Source of the DNA: Mixophyes australis
Lineage: Eukaryota > Chordata > Amphibia > Anura > Limnodynastidae
DNA length: 64,000 nucleotides
Direction of reading: 5' to 3'
Assembly (NCBI GenBank): GCA_036250195.1
Contig: JAVHZZ010000003.1
Location: forward strand, 37,857,835-37,921,834
Part shown: piece by piece, positions 46,081 to 57,370 of the stretch
Layout of the letters: the number at the start of each line of letters is the position of its first letter
Numbering within the stretch: the stretch's first letter is position 1
Notes under the pieces: model-generated
Database searches by the model: none
Seen by the model: only the letters and a program-made list of their open reading frames with translations
What the model was told of the DNA's origin: nothing
Made by a program: the position numbers and the translations under genes

Positions 46081-49000
46081 GGATGGAGGATCCTGGGGGA
46101 GGCGAGGAGGAAAGCCCCCAGGTTTCCAGGCCTACTCCACCTGCAGAAAGTGTGATCTCTGGGGTAAATTTTTCCCTTCTGCAGCCTCAAAACGTCTTAG
46201 CCAGCATGGTTGATGAACCCTCTAGCATGGAAAGCCGCAGTCAAGTTTCCAGCCTTATATTGCTGATGCCCCCCCCTCCCCCCCAAGCAATATCACGGGG
46301 GAGATCTCAGGGCCTCTGGCTATGACCTTGGGTGAAGAATGCTCCCCCTGCATGGACATGAATTCAGGGGAGGATGTATCTGAGGACCCATCCCATGTAC
46401 AGGCCCTAGTGAGGCAACTAGGTGCCGGCATTGAACTCCCACCTGTGAAATTAAACATGGTGGGGAAAGCGAATGAAGCCAATATGGTCCCAGTGACTAT
46501 GCAACTGGGGACTGCGATAGATCCGTCTGTGCCACTTAACATGTCGGACTCCTCTCCGAGTGTGCAAGTAAGCAAGTCCCGGGGTCTACACAACCGAGGA
46601 CCGTGGGAGGCCCGTCTGTGCAGTCTAACAAGTCGGACTCCCCAGCATCCGTGGTACCGCCTGATGAGACCCGTGAAATTACAACTGGTGCGGGCGATCC
46701 GGAGTTACCGCAAGCAGAAATCCGGGACAGCCTGTCAGTGGATCACGCCGTGTCCCGAGAAGAGAAACCTCTTGTTGTTGATGTGGATCATGGTAGTATT
46801 GACTTACCTAATACGGAGGGGGAGGTCGGAGAGCCAATTACCAGGGAACTTCATGAGGGGCTGATCGCTGATATAACAAGGTTGAAAAGACAAATATCTG
46901 CACTGAAAAAAAAAAAAAAATCGGGCTTTTAGCAGGGAACGAGTAGTTATGTGTTTGGAGATAGAGGAACTTTTGGCTAATTTGTTACTGAAAGAACAAA
47001 ATCTGCAACGCCTGACTGAGCAACTACAACACATGGAGTCCTGTAATGTGGATGCCTCGGCCGATGATCAATCATGTTTACCTGCTAACCCGGTGATGGG
47101 TACTCCTGTTGATGCGGGGGTAGACTCCCTGTATGATAAAATCAGGAGGCAGGAGGGGGAGCCGCCCGTGAAGGAACCCGTGGGGGCTGTAGCTGATGCT
47201 GGGTTGGTTGTTGCATCGGCCGTAGTTACTGCGGCTCGTTCAGCCGTCTTACCTCTGGCGTCACTTCCGGTCACGGCTGGCAGTCCTGATCTGGGTATCC
47301 CGAGGCTGAGGGTGGATACAGTAGCATCAGGCTCCTCTCTCCAGGAGGTAGGTATGAATGAGATGTTTAATGTAATGCCAGTGAGATCGGTTGTTGAAGG
47401 CGAGATCTCTGATGCCATATCTGTTGTTGATATTGTCTCCACTAAGGTCAAAACAGGCACTGATATGTTGTCCCTGCTACTACAGCATTAGAGGTTGGTG
47501 CAGGGATTAATAGCGGTGGATTATCTACTCCTGTCTTTGCTAGCAATAGCTCCCCTTTCCCTGATGCTGAGGTGCTCGCTGATGTGAGCAGCACGACTAT
47601 ATGTACAGCTAGGCCCATTGAGTCCAGTAAGGATTCTATATCCGTAGGCCGGATCGCCCCTATTAGCAACTGTATTGGAATACCTTTGAGCCCGGGAAAA
47701 TCAAAAATTATTAATACTATATACGGGCCCCTCCAGGTGACAGAGAGGGCTAAAAAAGCTGCTGTTCTAATCGACCAAGTGACCAGGGAAAATGCTGAGA
47801 GGTTCCAGGGGGGTCTGGGGGATCAAAATAAGCCCAGTATTAGCGCTAGAGGGGAGTTGGTGGGTCCAATTTCACCCGCCGTGGTAAGGCATAACCCTGA
47901 TGTCAGGACTGGGCCCTGGCCGGTCACCCATGTTTGCCCCTCAATTAATCTGGTGCCCCCGGTGTACCATTAGGTCCAGTTCCGGGGCCAATTTCTTATG
48001 CCCGGGTGTTATTGGGTGCACAAAGACCTGTGGCGTCTCCTTCCGGTGGCCCTCTTCCTAGGGGTCCTCAGTCTGGGGGCCCATCTCTCTCAGGCCAACC
48101 CCCCAAGAGAAGGAATGTTGTACAGCTAAGGTACATGGGGAAAGAACCCCCAAATAGAGGTGATTTTCTGAAGGTTTTTTTTTTCCTCCTTTGGTTTCGT
48201 CCCAGCGGATCTTTTTACCTGCATGCATCCCGTCGGGACCCCCGAGTATGATGGCAGCTTTATGACATATCAGGGGCTGCAGGCGTTCTGGGGCCGATGG
48301 GGTGGATGTAGGGGACAGGATCCGTGGGCAAAATTTAAAGCTATTGCTGTCACCAGACAGGAAAGGGTCAAGATTACCATTCTGGTTAGAAACGAGTCTA
48401 TCCCCGTAGCTGACTTAGCCTTTTGGGTGGGGCGGTACGCGTGCCTGGTGTCCCTACTTGTGAAGGTGCCTGATCCAAGCCATGGTGTCTGGGGTGGTGG
48501 GTGGTCCGCCATGGTAGACCTGCGGTGCACAGAGGCTGGCCTGGTCCATATCCCAAGTGCTGCCTTCCTGGGGAGGGACAGGATTCAGTGCTTTTATCCG
48601 GGTCAGCCGAGGATGTGCAACCGCTGTGGTGACTTCCGCCACCTCAGCACCAATTGCCAGCATCAAAAGTGTGGGCACTGTGGGGATACCGGGCACGAAA
48701 CCCGTTCCTGTAGCAGTATTAGATGTAACTTGTGTGGGACAATTGGCCATCCCTTCAGTAGATGCCCCCATGCATTCCATAACACAGAAATAGCTGATGA
48801 GCTGTTGGTACAGGCCGCTGAGGGGATAGAAGAGGCGCAGAGGGGTGAGGGTGTGGTGAAACCTGTTGATCCAGTCTCCACTGAGCAGCTGAAGTCTATG
48901 CCAATCCCCCCCCCTCCACTTTCCGACAGGGGCCGAGTGTTGAGCAGCCTGGTCCTAGTACCAAAACTTCATCCATAGGCAAGGAATGGGTGGAGCCAAA

Positions 49001-49286
49001 AAAGAGTATTAGGCAAAACAAATTAAGAAGGGTAAAAAACCTGGTTTTGTCTAATAAGTTCCAATTCTTGTCTAGTGAGGGGGAGGAATCAGAGGAGGGG
49101 GAGGTTGTAAGAACAAACGAGGGGGATCTAGTTCTTAGACAAAGTACTAGCAGCAAGAGAAGGAAGCATTCCGGCCCTGTCCTAGGTGATATAGCAGCCT
49201 ATAAGAAGCCCAAAGATAAATCGAAGTCCCCGAGGGCCTTTCTTAAATCATTTCCCCCAAGTGTCCTCCCTCTGTGGAAGAATTAG
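46081..49286 (+). pseudogene. Tx1-like LINE ORF1 (gag-like nucleic-acid binding protein), frameshifted
   Basis: Binds the LINE RNA in the RNP. Reading is carried over several frames: an N-terminal acidic/Pro-rich part from ATG 46081 (MEDPGGGEEESP), a coiled-coil-like stretch (LEIEELLANLLLKEQNLQRL, 46952-47011), a globular RNA-binding-like domain at about 48130-48570 and three zinc knuckles of the form C-x2-C-x4-H-x4-C at 48615-48770 (CNRCGDFRHLSTNC, CGHCGDTGHETRSC, CNLCGTIGHPFSRC). A charged tail with ESEEGEVV ends at the TAG near 49286. An A run at 46907-46920 is one likely frameshift site. Confidence 0.75.
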
Positions 49287-49828
49287 CCCCAGCTCCTATT
49301 TCCGACCTTGACCCTGATCCGGCCCCCCTTCCTGTTTCTCCTGCCCCTACGTCTGCTCTGATCCCTTCTGGGTCGGCTCGGGAGGTATCTTCCTTGGTTG
49401 CCGGTTCAGGTTCCGTCCCTGCCTCTCCGTCTTGTTTGGTCCTTTCCCACAGCCCAACTTCTATTCCTGTCCCTCCTCTTCTTCCTTCTCCTCCCAACCC
49501 TGTTCATCCCGTCCCCCTCCTTGTAGCTCCTGTGAGTCAGGTGTCAGTGTTGTCGGGAGTCTTGCTCGCTAATATTCCTTCTAGTACCCCAACTTTGGTG
49601 GCTAAATTGTAAGTCGTGGTGGCCAGTGTTGGGTCTGGTGGGGCCCCCCTTCTGGTGAAGAGGTTATTCTTCAGGAGGCCTTGCCAGCGGGCCTAAGTTG
49701 CAAGAGGTATGGGTCCTCGGATGAGGACTCTGCCAAACAGGTAAAAAAGAAGTGAGCTGATTCCTACTTTATAGCTCTGAAGGATGGCTTCCCAGCCCAT
49801 TAGATTTGCCACCATTAATGTGGCATCT

Positions 49829-49978
49829 AAAGATTGTAAGCTTGCGAGCAGGGTTCTCTTACCTCTCTGTCTGTATGTATTACCCAATATTGTCTTATCA
49901 GTGTTTGTTCCCAATTGTAAAGCGCTACGGAATTTGTTGGCGCTATATAAATAAATGTTGATGATGATGTTGATGATG
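49829..49978 (+). mobile_element. L2-like LINE 3' tail inserted in the Tx1-like ORF2
   Basis: AAAGATTGTAAGCTTGCGAG, then ...GTAAAGCGCTACGGAATTTG, then GCGCTATATAAATAAATG and (GAT)n. It is related to the 3' UTR of the L2-like copy at 35.7-35.9 kb. ATCT is duplicated on both sides (49825-49828 and 49979-49982). Removing it restores the endonuclease start, so this is a clean insertion. Confidence 0.8.
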
Positions 49979-52898
49979 ATCTATACGTTCCGAGCGAGCT
50001 CGTTATATGGCCTTTGATTTTTTCAGCACGGTTGAGGCTGATTTTTTATTTTTGCAGGAGACCAGATTGAGTCAGCTGGCTGACCTTCATAAAGCCAAAA
50101 GGGAGTGGAGACGTGGGCCCTCCTACTGGTCTCTTGCGGCCGAGCCGTACGGTGCGGTGGCGGTGCTTTTTACTGGCATGATAGCCATCCAGCGAGTTAT
50201 AGAACTAGAGGTAGGTAGGTGCATGATCTTGGATGTCAATCTGAGAGGGCACGACCTGAGGTTGATTAATGTTTATGGCCCCCAATCCAAGTGGGAAAGG
50301 AAGTGCTTTTTTGGTGCGATAAACCGTACCTTTTTTTCAGCCTGACAGATAGTCTTTGGTGGTGACTTTAACACTGTCATTAGGACTAAAGACAGGGGAG
50401 GTTCAAGGACTTCTCTGGGCTATGACTCCCATTTTTTAGCTAGCATAATTAGGCAGGCTGGTCTGGTGGATGTGCATATTCGCCATTTTCCGAACCACAC
50501 GGGGTTCACCTACGTTAGAGGCAGCTGTAGGTCTAGGATAGATAGGTTTTTTGTTAAGGAGAGCTCAAAAACCTTGGCTCCTGAGCTGAGGCCTGTAGAG
50601 TTCTCCGATAACGTTTACCTCTCTGCGTCTTTGAATGCTTCGGAGACTCTTCGGAAGGGTAGGGGCCTCTGGCGTCTGAACTCTAAGCTCCTGGAGGAGG
50701 AGGTGATTAGACAGTCCTTTAGGGACTTCTTTGAATCCCAGGAAACACTTTTGGAGGCGGGTTGGAGTAGGTCTGAATGGTGGGAGATGCTTAAAAAAAG
50801 GACCCGGGTTTTTTTCCGTGGACTGGTAGCCCGAAATAACTTGTTAAAAGAGAGTACCTACCTAGCACTGAGAAGGAAACAAGGATTCTTGATCTCTGGC
50901 CAGGGAAATGGTGGGGAAATCTCCCGAGTGAAGGCTCAGATGAGAGAGATACAATATGACCTGTATGCTTCCTTGATTCTGGAGAGGGACTATGGGAAGT
51001 ACCATTCGCCCGACCCCTTCCAGAGCTGTAGGAACTCGGTAGATGTTAAGGAGGTAAGGGGCTTACGCGATGCTGGGGGTGTGCTCAGGGAGGATAAGGA
51101 GGGCATCCTTGGTGTCGTGCGGTCCTTCTACTTTGATCTCTTGTCAAAGAAGTCACTTGACAGAGAAAAGATGGACCAGTTCCTGAGGGAAACCCCTGGC
51201 CTTGGAGACCTAAGTGGCTCGTTCGAATCCTTGGGCAGTAAGGTAATGGTGGACAAGGTCAGGATGGCGATAGATGGTTTATCTATCAAGAAAGCCCCGG
51301 GCCCGGATGGTCTGACATCTGAGTTTTTTTTAAAACCTTTGGGGACATCCTGGCCCCGTACCTTGCGGAGGTCTTTTAATGAGAGCTTGGGTAGAGGTTT
51401 ATTGCTTCCCTCCATGAGGGTTTCCGCCCTTATTTTGTTGTCCAAGGGGAAGGATCAATCGTGTGTTGAGAACTGGCGCCCCATCGCTCTTCTCAATACC
51501 GATAGGAAGATTTTGGCAAAGGTACTTTTAATAGACTGATGCAGGTCTCCGGCCAGTTGCTTTCTCCCTCTCATCATTGCACTGTGAAGGGTCGAAGCAC
51601 CTTTAGTGCTGTCCTGGGGGTGCCGGAGGCCATTGAGCGGTGTCGTGCTGAGAAGTGGGGGAAGTACCTATTAGCATTAGACCAGTCAAAGGCCTTTGAC
51701 AGGGTAAACCATGAGTACCTTTGGGCTCTGCTTCTGTGGTATGGTCTTCCAGTCCAGGTGGTGAATTGGCTTCGTACTATTTACAAGCAGGCAGAGAGCT
51801 TACCTCTTGTGAATGGTTGGGTGGGTCCGTCCTTTGGGGTCAGCTCTGGAGTAAGGCAGGGATTCCCCCTGAGCCCCCTCCTGTATGTGTTTGCAATAGA
51901 TCCCTTCATTCGAAGGATTGAAGGCGGCTCGATAGGAGGGGTTACTGTTGGGTCCGGAGTGTCCTCTGAAGGTCGTGGCCTACGCTGAGGATGTTACTGT
52001 TGTCTTGTCGAGTCCCGCGGAAGCAATAGAGGTTGCAATTCTGGTCTGCGGGTATTCCGAGGCCAGTGGCTCATTGGTAAACCAGGAAAAGAGTGAAGTT
52101 TTCTGGATGGGGGAGGAGGGTTGTGAATTCAGCCTTCCAGACAGTCTCCCCCGGGCTAGTAACAAGATCAAGATCTTAGGAATTCAATTCGGCCCTGGTG
52201 ATTATGCCAAGCAAAACTGGGAACTTAGGCTGGAGGAAGCTTCCCGGAAGGTAGAGAGCTGGAAGAGGTGGAAACACTCTCTCAGGGAAAGGGTGGACCT
52301 TGTCAAGACCTTTCTGATCCCGGTTTTCTTGTATATCAGCTATGTGTGCCTTTTGCCGGAGTCTTTATGGTCTAGGGTTTATGCAGTTTTCTTCCAGTTA
52401 CTCTGGGGAAATAGGCTGAACCTGGTCAGGCGGGCTGTGACCTATCGGCCGAGGAGGGATGGTGGCCTGGGCATGATTAACCCAGTGCTTTTCTTCATCA
52501 CAACCTTTTTAAAGTTGCACCTGAGCAGTCTCCTAGTTGAGACCCCTCCTCAGTGGGTGGATGGCTTCAGGGTTTGGGTGGATCCCTTCCTTAGTGCATG
52601 ATATGGGGGGGGGGGGGGCATGGTGAAAAGCTTCCGGGTCCGGCATGGGTATCCCCCGGCCTACGTTTCCTTGGGATTGAAGGTGACAAGGTCTTGGGGC
52701 CTGGGGGCGGGGGAAGTCAGGAGCTCTTCTAGAAGGGAGCTGGAGAAGAGAGTCCTGCACTCCCATTTCTGGGTCCCGCTGTCACTGAGGGACTGCCTGG
52801 GTGATGTGAGTTCGGCAGGGCTTTCTCTGATCAATTCAGGAAGAATCCCGTTGGAGCTTTGGGATATTGCCTGGCTCTCCTTTCAAGGGAGACTCTAT

Positions 52899-53130
52899 GG
52901 GGGGTATTCAATTGTTAGCGTTAACGAAAAAAAACGAGCGCTCAAAAATTCTTAGCATTAATACAGTAATTACTCGCGGAATTTCAGCTCGCTGCTCCCT
53001 GAGCGGCGAGCTGAAATTCCGCAAGTAAATTACCGTATTAACGCTTTTCGCGCGCAATATTACTGTATAAACTGTAATATTTTTTGAGTGCTCGTTTTTT
53101 TTCGTTAACGCTAACAATTGAATACCCCCC
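52899..53130. mobile_element. 232-bp palindromic MITE inserted in the Tx1-like ORF2
   Basis: Inverted ends GGGGGGTATTCAATTGTTAG, continuing CGTTAACGAAAAAAAACGAG, match almost perfectly over about 47 bp. A second inner inverted repeat (GCGGAATTTCAGCTCG / CGAGCTGAAATTCCGC) surrounds the centre. TAT is duplicated on both sides (52896-52898 and 53131-53133). The LINE frame joins smoothly across the site once one TAT is removed. The 3-bp duplication and G-rich tip suggest a PIF/Harbinger-like origin, but this is not settled. Confidence 0.9.
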
Positions 53131-54949
53131 TATGTGAGAGGGAACCTCAAGTACAGAAATGCTGATGATCGTGGCTGGCCACGGGAGGAATGTCTAGGGG
53201 TGGAGGAGACTATGGACCATTTCTTGCTTCAGTGTCTCTTTAACGTAGAGGTTTATAAAAGAGTCTCCGGATCCTTGGGGATCCCCTGCCTTTCGGGGCT
53301 TAGTTACCCTGAATGGGTCTACGGAGCATTCAAGGCCAGGTGGAGGGTTTTTGATTTCTGTACCCTTTTTTTAGTTAGTTTAGGGGTTAGATATTTCTCG
53401 TGGAATGCACGGTGTCAGGTGTCCATCAGACATAAAATCCTTCCTTGTGAAGTGGTGGTGGGTGACATTCTCCACGAGGTGTGGAAGTTGAGGGATATGG
53501 AGGGACGTTGGATTAACAATGCCAACTGGCTCAGACTCTGGCGGGGTCTGAGGCATCCGTAGGGAGGTCAAAGGCCGGCGCTTTCTTCTTTCTAAATGGC
53601 TTTTCTTCCTATTCTTTCACCCTCTAGATTTTGGTGGTTAAATGTTTTTTCAAGTATGGCTTAGCATGCACCTACAGCTTGCTTCTTTGCGGTGGGTAGT
53701 GTGTTTGTGAATTTGTATTTGGATATGTTATGGTTTAGTGGTGGCACCCTTTTCTATTTTATGCGGGTTTTATTTTTTTATATATATGTATTTATAGTCC
53801 TATTTATATTGCCGGAATCTGTCTGAGCTTGGATAACAGATTTCCAGTGCCTTACTTTGTGGTTTGTGATTTTATAAAAAAGTGGTGCCACCTTTTTGTA
53901 ATATTACTGTATGCTTATGTTGCAAGACTTAATAAAAATATCTCCATCACAATCCCTATTTTGCTCACACAATCAACTTGGTGGTACCGAGCTTTTTAAA
54001 AAATAACAGTGACATGCAGGACATGCTGTCTCTGTCCAGAAATAATTTGGGTAATTTTCGGCATTCTGCAACAGCATGTAGGAGATTGCAGCTGCTGCAA
54101 GAATAATCGAATTTGAGGGGGGAATGTACTTTAGTCCAGCGCTGTGGATAATACTTTCCACGTTGTGCAAGGTGTTGAAACCACTCTAAGTAGTCATCTG
54201 GAAAGTGAGTTCAGATACTGTTAGCTTGAGTCAAGTGATTCCCCTAATTAGACTTTTTGAAAAGCAGCTAGAGAAATTGAAGGAGGGGATGAAACTAAGC
54301 AATTTCGCTAACTATGTAGGACTTGTAGATCAAGTACTTTATTCGTTTCACCAGGATCCGAGAGTTATCAACATTTTGGCAACTGTGCATGATTCTAGGT
54401 TAAGAGCTATGTCTTCTCTTTCTTTCCAGCTGACCCAAATCTCAAGAGATGCAATAAACTCCTGGTGAGCAAGCTGACAGGTCAAGTTGTACATGACATG
54501 ACGACTCATCCTCCTTCAGTCTCTTTGGCAACTGCTGCTAGGAAAAAACTTAGCTTTCCCAAGATACCCAGTGGTGATGCAGAAGATTCAGCACAAAATT
54601 TTGACATTTGGTCTGGTGTAAAAGAATTGCCAAAAAATCATGACAGCTCCGTCGTAAAATTAACTACAAATTCCACGGGGAAGGCCATTACCGGCAATTA
54701 CATCAAAGTACAGAGACTTCTGTAATGGTGGATTCCAGCGGGGATGAAATAGTATTGTGTGAGGATGACGTACACGCTGATGAGAGTGAGGATGATGACA
54801 GTGTAGATTGTAGGTGCTGGGATCTAGCTGAGAGAAGGAAGCTAGCTGATGCTGATATGCTTGTTAATATTTTGGGCAGAATGGCATGTTGGCAATTTTA
54901 TGTTTTTTGACAGTAAACTTTCACCTTCATTAGAGAGGTGTTTTTGTTT

Positions 54950-55640
54950 CTTTAAAAGGTACAAGAATTTTATTATATCTTTGTTTCCCTGACTTAAAAC
55001 CACTGTGCACTTGAACATAGGCTTTAGCACATGACATAGAGGGATTACTATCATCATGACTGAAGACTGGAGAGTGACAAGAACACTGACACCCCTCCTG
55101 TTTCTGTATGAGCAATGGCACAGAGCAATGGGACTGGAGAGTGAAAAGGAAGCTGACACCCATCCTGTTTCTGGGTGAGCTATGGCACAGTAGAATGTCA
55201 CTGGAGACTTGTAAAAACACTGCCAGCCCTATTATTACAATTTTGCTTTCAGCACTGAACACTGCCACCTCTCCTGTTTCTGGGTGAGCTAGGGCAAAGT
55301 AGAATGTCACTGGAGACTTTTTAAAACACTGCCCACCCTATTATTACAATTGTGCTTTCAGTACTGAACATTGCCACCTCTTCTGTTTTTGGGTGAGCGA
55401 TGGCACAGTAGAATGTTACTGGAGACTTTTAAAAACATTGCCAGCCCTATTATTACAATTTGTCTTTCAGCACTGAAAACTGCCACCTCTCCTGTTTCTG
55501 GATGAGCTACGGCACAGTACAATGTCACTGGAGACTGCCAAGAGCACTGCCACCCCTCCTCTTTCTCGTTCATTAATGATGCTGTCCAACTGCGCTGGAG
55601 ACTGCCAACAACCCTGCTACCCCTTCTGTGTTTCTCTGTG
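54950..55640 (+). repeat. Subterminal tandem repeats of the hAT right end, about 120 bp
   Basis: About five units with the pattern CTCCTGTTTCTGGGTGAGCT, ATGGCACAGTAGAATGTCAC, TGGAGACTTTTAAAAACACTG, CCCTATTATTACAAT. Individual units start near 55098, 55155, 55262, 55378 and 55490. A parallel block with a different unit text is seen in the shorter family member at 59160-59640. Confidence 0.8.
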
Positions 55641-55802
55641 AAATGGTGCTGGATCTCCGTGGAGGGCGGTTCTTATAGAACCCAAAACTCAAGATCCGAC
55701 GACGCAACAACGACGTTTTACCTAGTTTTCACTTCCGAGGGGGCACGAAACATCTCTACACGTCACTAATAGAACATAAAAATATAATTTATATACATTC
55801 CT

Positions 55803-55990
55803 TATTTATATACATGGGTCTTGGGGACCACCTCCGCTACAAGTCTCAGACAGTCCTCTCTACCCCGGGGTTGGATGAAGCTTACCCAGGGAGAAAGATT
55901 TTTTCTCCCTCCCTCCCCATAAATATATATGAGTCCCCTGGTTTGATTCAGAAGGGCAGCATTATGGCACAGACCATATAATTAAAACAA
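55803..55990 (+). repeat. Interspersed repeat, copy 2 of the pair
   Basis: Similar to 41205-41375 (GAAGCTTACC, CATAAATATNTANGAGTCCC, CTGGTNTGATTCAGAAG). Family unknown. Confidence 0.6.
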
Positions 55991-56354
55991 GGTAATGAAA
56001 GCCATGCTCTTGGCCACCGATGAGCAATCTGTCCAGGGCCTGATCAACCAGTAGGCTGATCAGGTTACAGCCTGGGGTGCTGGGATCTGGGGGATGCGTA
56101 CCGCTGGCAGGATTTAAGATTTTTTTTAACAATTATTTTTTGTACTATTGATTACTTGCACCCGGAGCCCCCCCTCCACTATACTGTCGTTCCCTTCCCT
56201 TTCGTCCCCTCCTCCTCCCTGGCTGTCGGGCGTGATGTTATCATTACGTCCCGACAGTGTCAGTGAGGAGCCCGGCAGAGAGGAGCAGCAGCCCGAAGAC
56301 AAGTGTCAAGTAAGGAAAGCACGTTGTACAAGGGAGTGGGGTGGTGTGCTGCGC

Positions 56355-56580
56355 GGTGGGGGGGAACATTATGATTTAGGGGGGCAGTGTAATGCAGAGG
56401 TTGCAGTGGTGTGAGGCACAGGAGGGGGCAGTGGTGTGATACACAGTGGGGGCAGTGGTGTGAGGCACGGGGGGGGAGGGAAAGTGGTGTGATGTGATGC
56501 ACAGGGGGGGGCAGTGGTGTGATGCACAGGGGGGAGCAGTGGTGTGATGCTTATGAGGGAGGCAGTGGTGTGTTGAAGGG
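56355..56580 (+). repeat. Tandem array, unit about 25-30 bp (GGCAGTGGTGTGATGCACAG)
   Basis: About eight variable units with runs of G. Minus-strand frames are open and His/Pro/Thr-rich as an artefact. Confidence 0.85.
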
Positions 56581-56884
56581 ACATATGTGTGATGAATGGA
56601 CAAGCTAGGGCTGTCTATTCAGATTACTTTTCATTTCCATTTGGACCAATAATAGAAAGAAGATGGCCATTGCTTTTAACAAGTACATAATGGGTTTATG
56701 GTGTTTTTTGTTCCGAAATCTAACACCTGGATACCTCCAAACTAGAAGTCCTGTGTTTGCCTTTGGGCAGCAGCGGAGTCTGGACTGCATTCTGCATCAA
56801 TCATCGCTGGAAAGGAAATTTTGCCTAGGGCACTGAGAAACCTTGCACCAGCCTAGAGGGGCATAGCCACATAGTTGAATAAGG

Positions 56885-57370
56885 GTGGCAGCAGACTGTG
56901 ATTAAGGGGTCAGACTGTACTACAGTGGGGACAGTGTGCTCTGCAATAGGGGGTAGTGTGCTCTGCGGTGGGTGGCAGTGTGTGCTGCAAGGGGCAGAGT
57001 GTGCTGCAAGGGGGATGGTCTGCTCTGCAGTGGGGGGCAGTGTGTGCTGCAGTCGGGGGCAGTGTGTGCTGCAAGGGGCAGAGTGTGCTGCAAGGGGGAT
57101 GGTGTGCTCTGCAGTGGGGGGCAGTATGTGTTGCAGGGGGATAGTGTGTCCTGAAGGGGGACAGCAGACTGGGCTCTCAGGGGGAAAGTATGAGGGGGAC
57201 TGAGTGTGGTGCAAGGGGGATAGTGTACTGAGGGGCAGAGTGTGATGGAGGGGGGCAGAGTTTGATAGAGGGCACAGTGTACTGAGGGGCAGAGTGAGAT
57301 AAAGGGCACAGTGTACTGAGGGGCAGAGTGAGATAAAGGGCACAGTGTACTGAGGTGGCTGTGTGATAAG
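56885..57370 (+). repeat. Tandem array, unit about 25-30 bp (GCAGTGTGTGCTGCAAGGGG)
   Basis: About sixteen units with two larger duplicated blocks (56985-57040 and 57065-57125). Later units read CACAGTGTACTGAGGGGCAG. Open frames on both strands are by-products of the repeat. Confidence 0.85.

Larger units (their letters stand above)
49784..53562 (+). pseudogene. Tx1-like LINE ORF2 (endonuclease and reverse transcriptase), inactive
   Basis: Starts MASQPIRFATINVAS at 49784. Endonuclease landmarks: QETRLS (about 50055), GGDFN (about 50357) and SRIDRFFV (about 50530). The expected S-D-H catalytic triplet reads SDN (50604-50612). RT landmarks: KKAPGPDGLTSEFF (about 51290), LALDQSKAFDRVNH (about 51674), SGVRQGFPLSPLLY (about 51845) and YAED in place of YADD (51981-51992). 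A C-terminal MDHFLLQC-type segment follows and the frame ends at 53562. Frameshifts lie near 50345, 51537, 51970 and 52600. Loss of catalytic His and Asp makes it dead even apart from these. Confidence 0.85.
46018..53942 (+). mobile_element. Near full-length Tx1-like LINE inserted in the hAT
   Basis: A non-LTR retrotransposon with two ORFs, a 3' UTR ending CTTAATAAAAATATC and a 6-bp target duplication TCCATC (46012-46017 and 53943-53948). The hAT sequence is continuous across the insertion when compared with its inverted copy. ORF1 carries three CCHC zinc knuckles and ORF2 an apurinic-type endonuclease and RT, the layout of the L1/Tx1 group. I place it in Tx1 by overall style. It is interrupted by an L2-type tail (49829-49978) and a MITE (52899-53130) and has many frameshifts. 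It is not active. Confidence 0.85.
45851..54935 (+). pseudogene. hAT transposase remnant, right (inverted) arm, split by a LINE
   Basis: Plus-strand sequence 45855-46017 and 53943-54935 is the reverse complement of 43385 to about 44665, with substitutions. For example GATAACGCCACCAATATTGT at 45969 matches the minus strand near 44535, and CATTCTGCAACAGCATGTAG at 54061 matches near 44380. It covers the C-terminal two thirds of the transposase. The LDPRFK motif is degraded here (VHDSRLR). The Tx1-like LINE at 46018-53942 interrupts it. The inversion point is about 45850. Confidence 0.8.
42489..55758. mobile_element. Composite hAT element, about 13.3 kb, with internal inverted transposase copies
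   Basis: The left end is TAGAGATGCTCACTGCTCCC; the right end, reverse complemented, is TAGAGATGTTTCGTGCCCCC. Flanking 8-mers CATGTCAC (42481-42488) and CACGTCAC (55759-55766) match at 7 of 8, a hAT-type target duplication. The left subterminal block (TTTTGGTTTTGG-rich) and right subterminal block (about 120-bp repeats) also occur together in the element at 58791-59838, which confirms they are the two ends of one family. The interior holds minus- and plus-strand transposase remnants, an NSMCE2/18S chimera, a SINE and a Tx1-like LINE. Confidence 0.8.

Noticed and set aside
47068..48780. Minus-strand ORFs of up to 130 codons within the LINE
   Set aside because: Shadows of the plus-strand ORF1, which carries the zinc knuckles.
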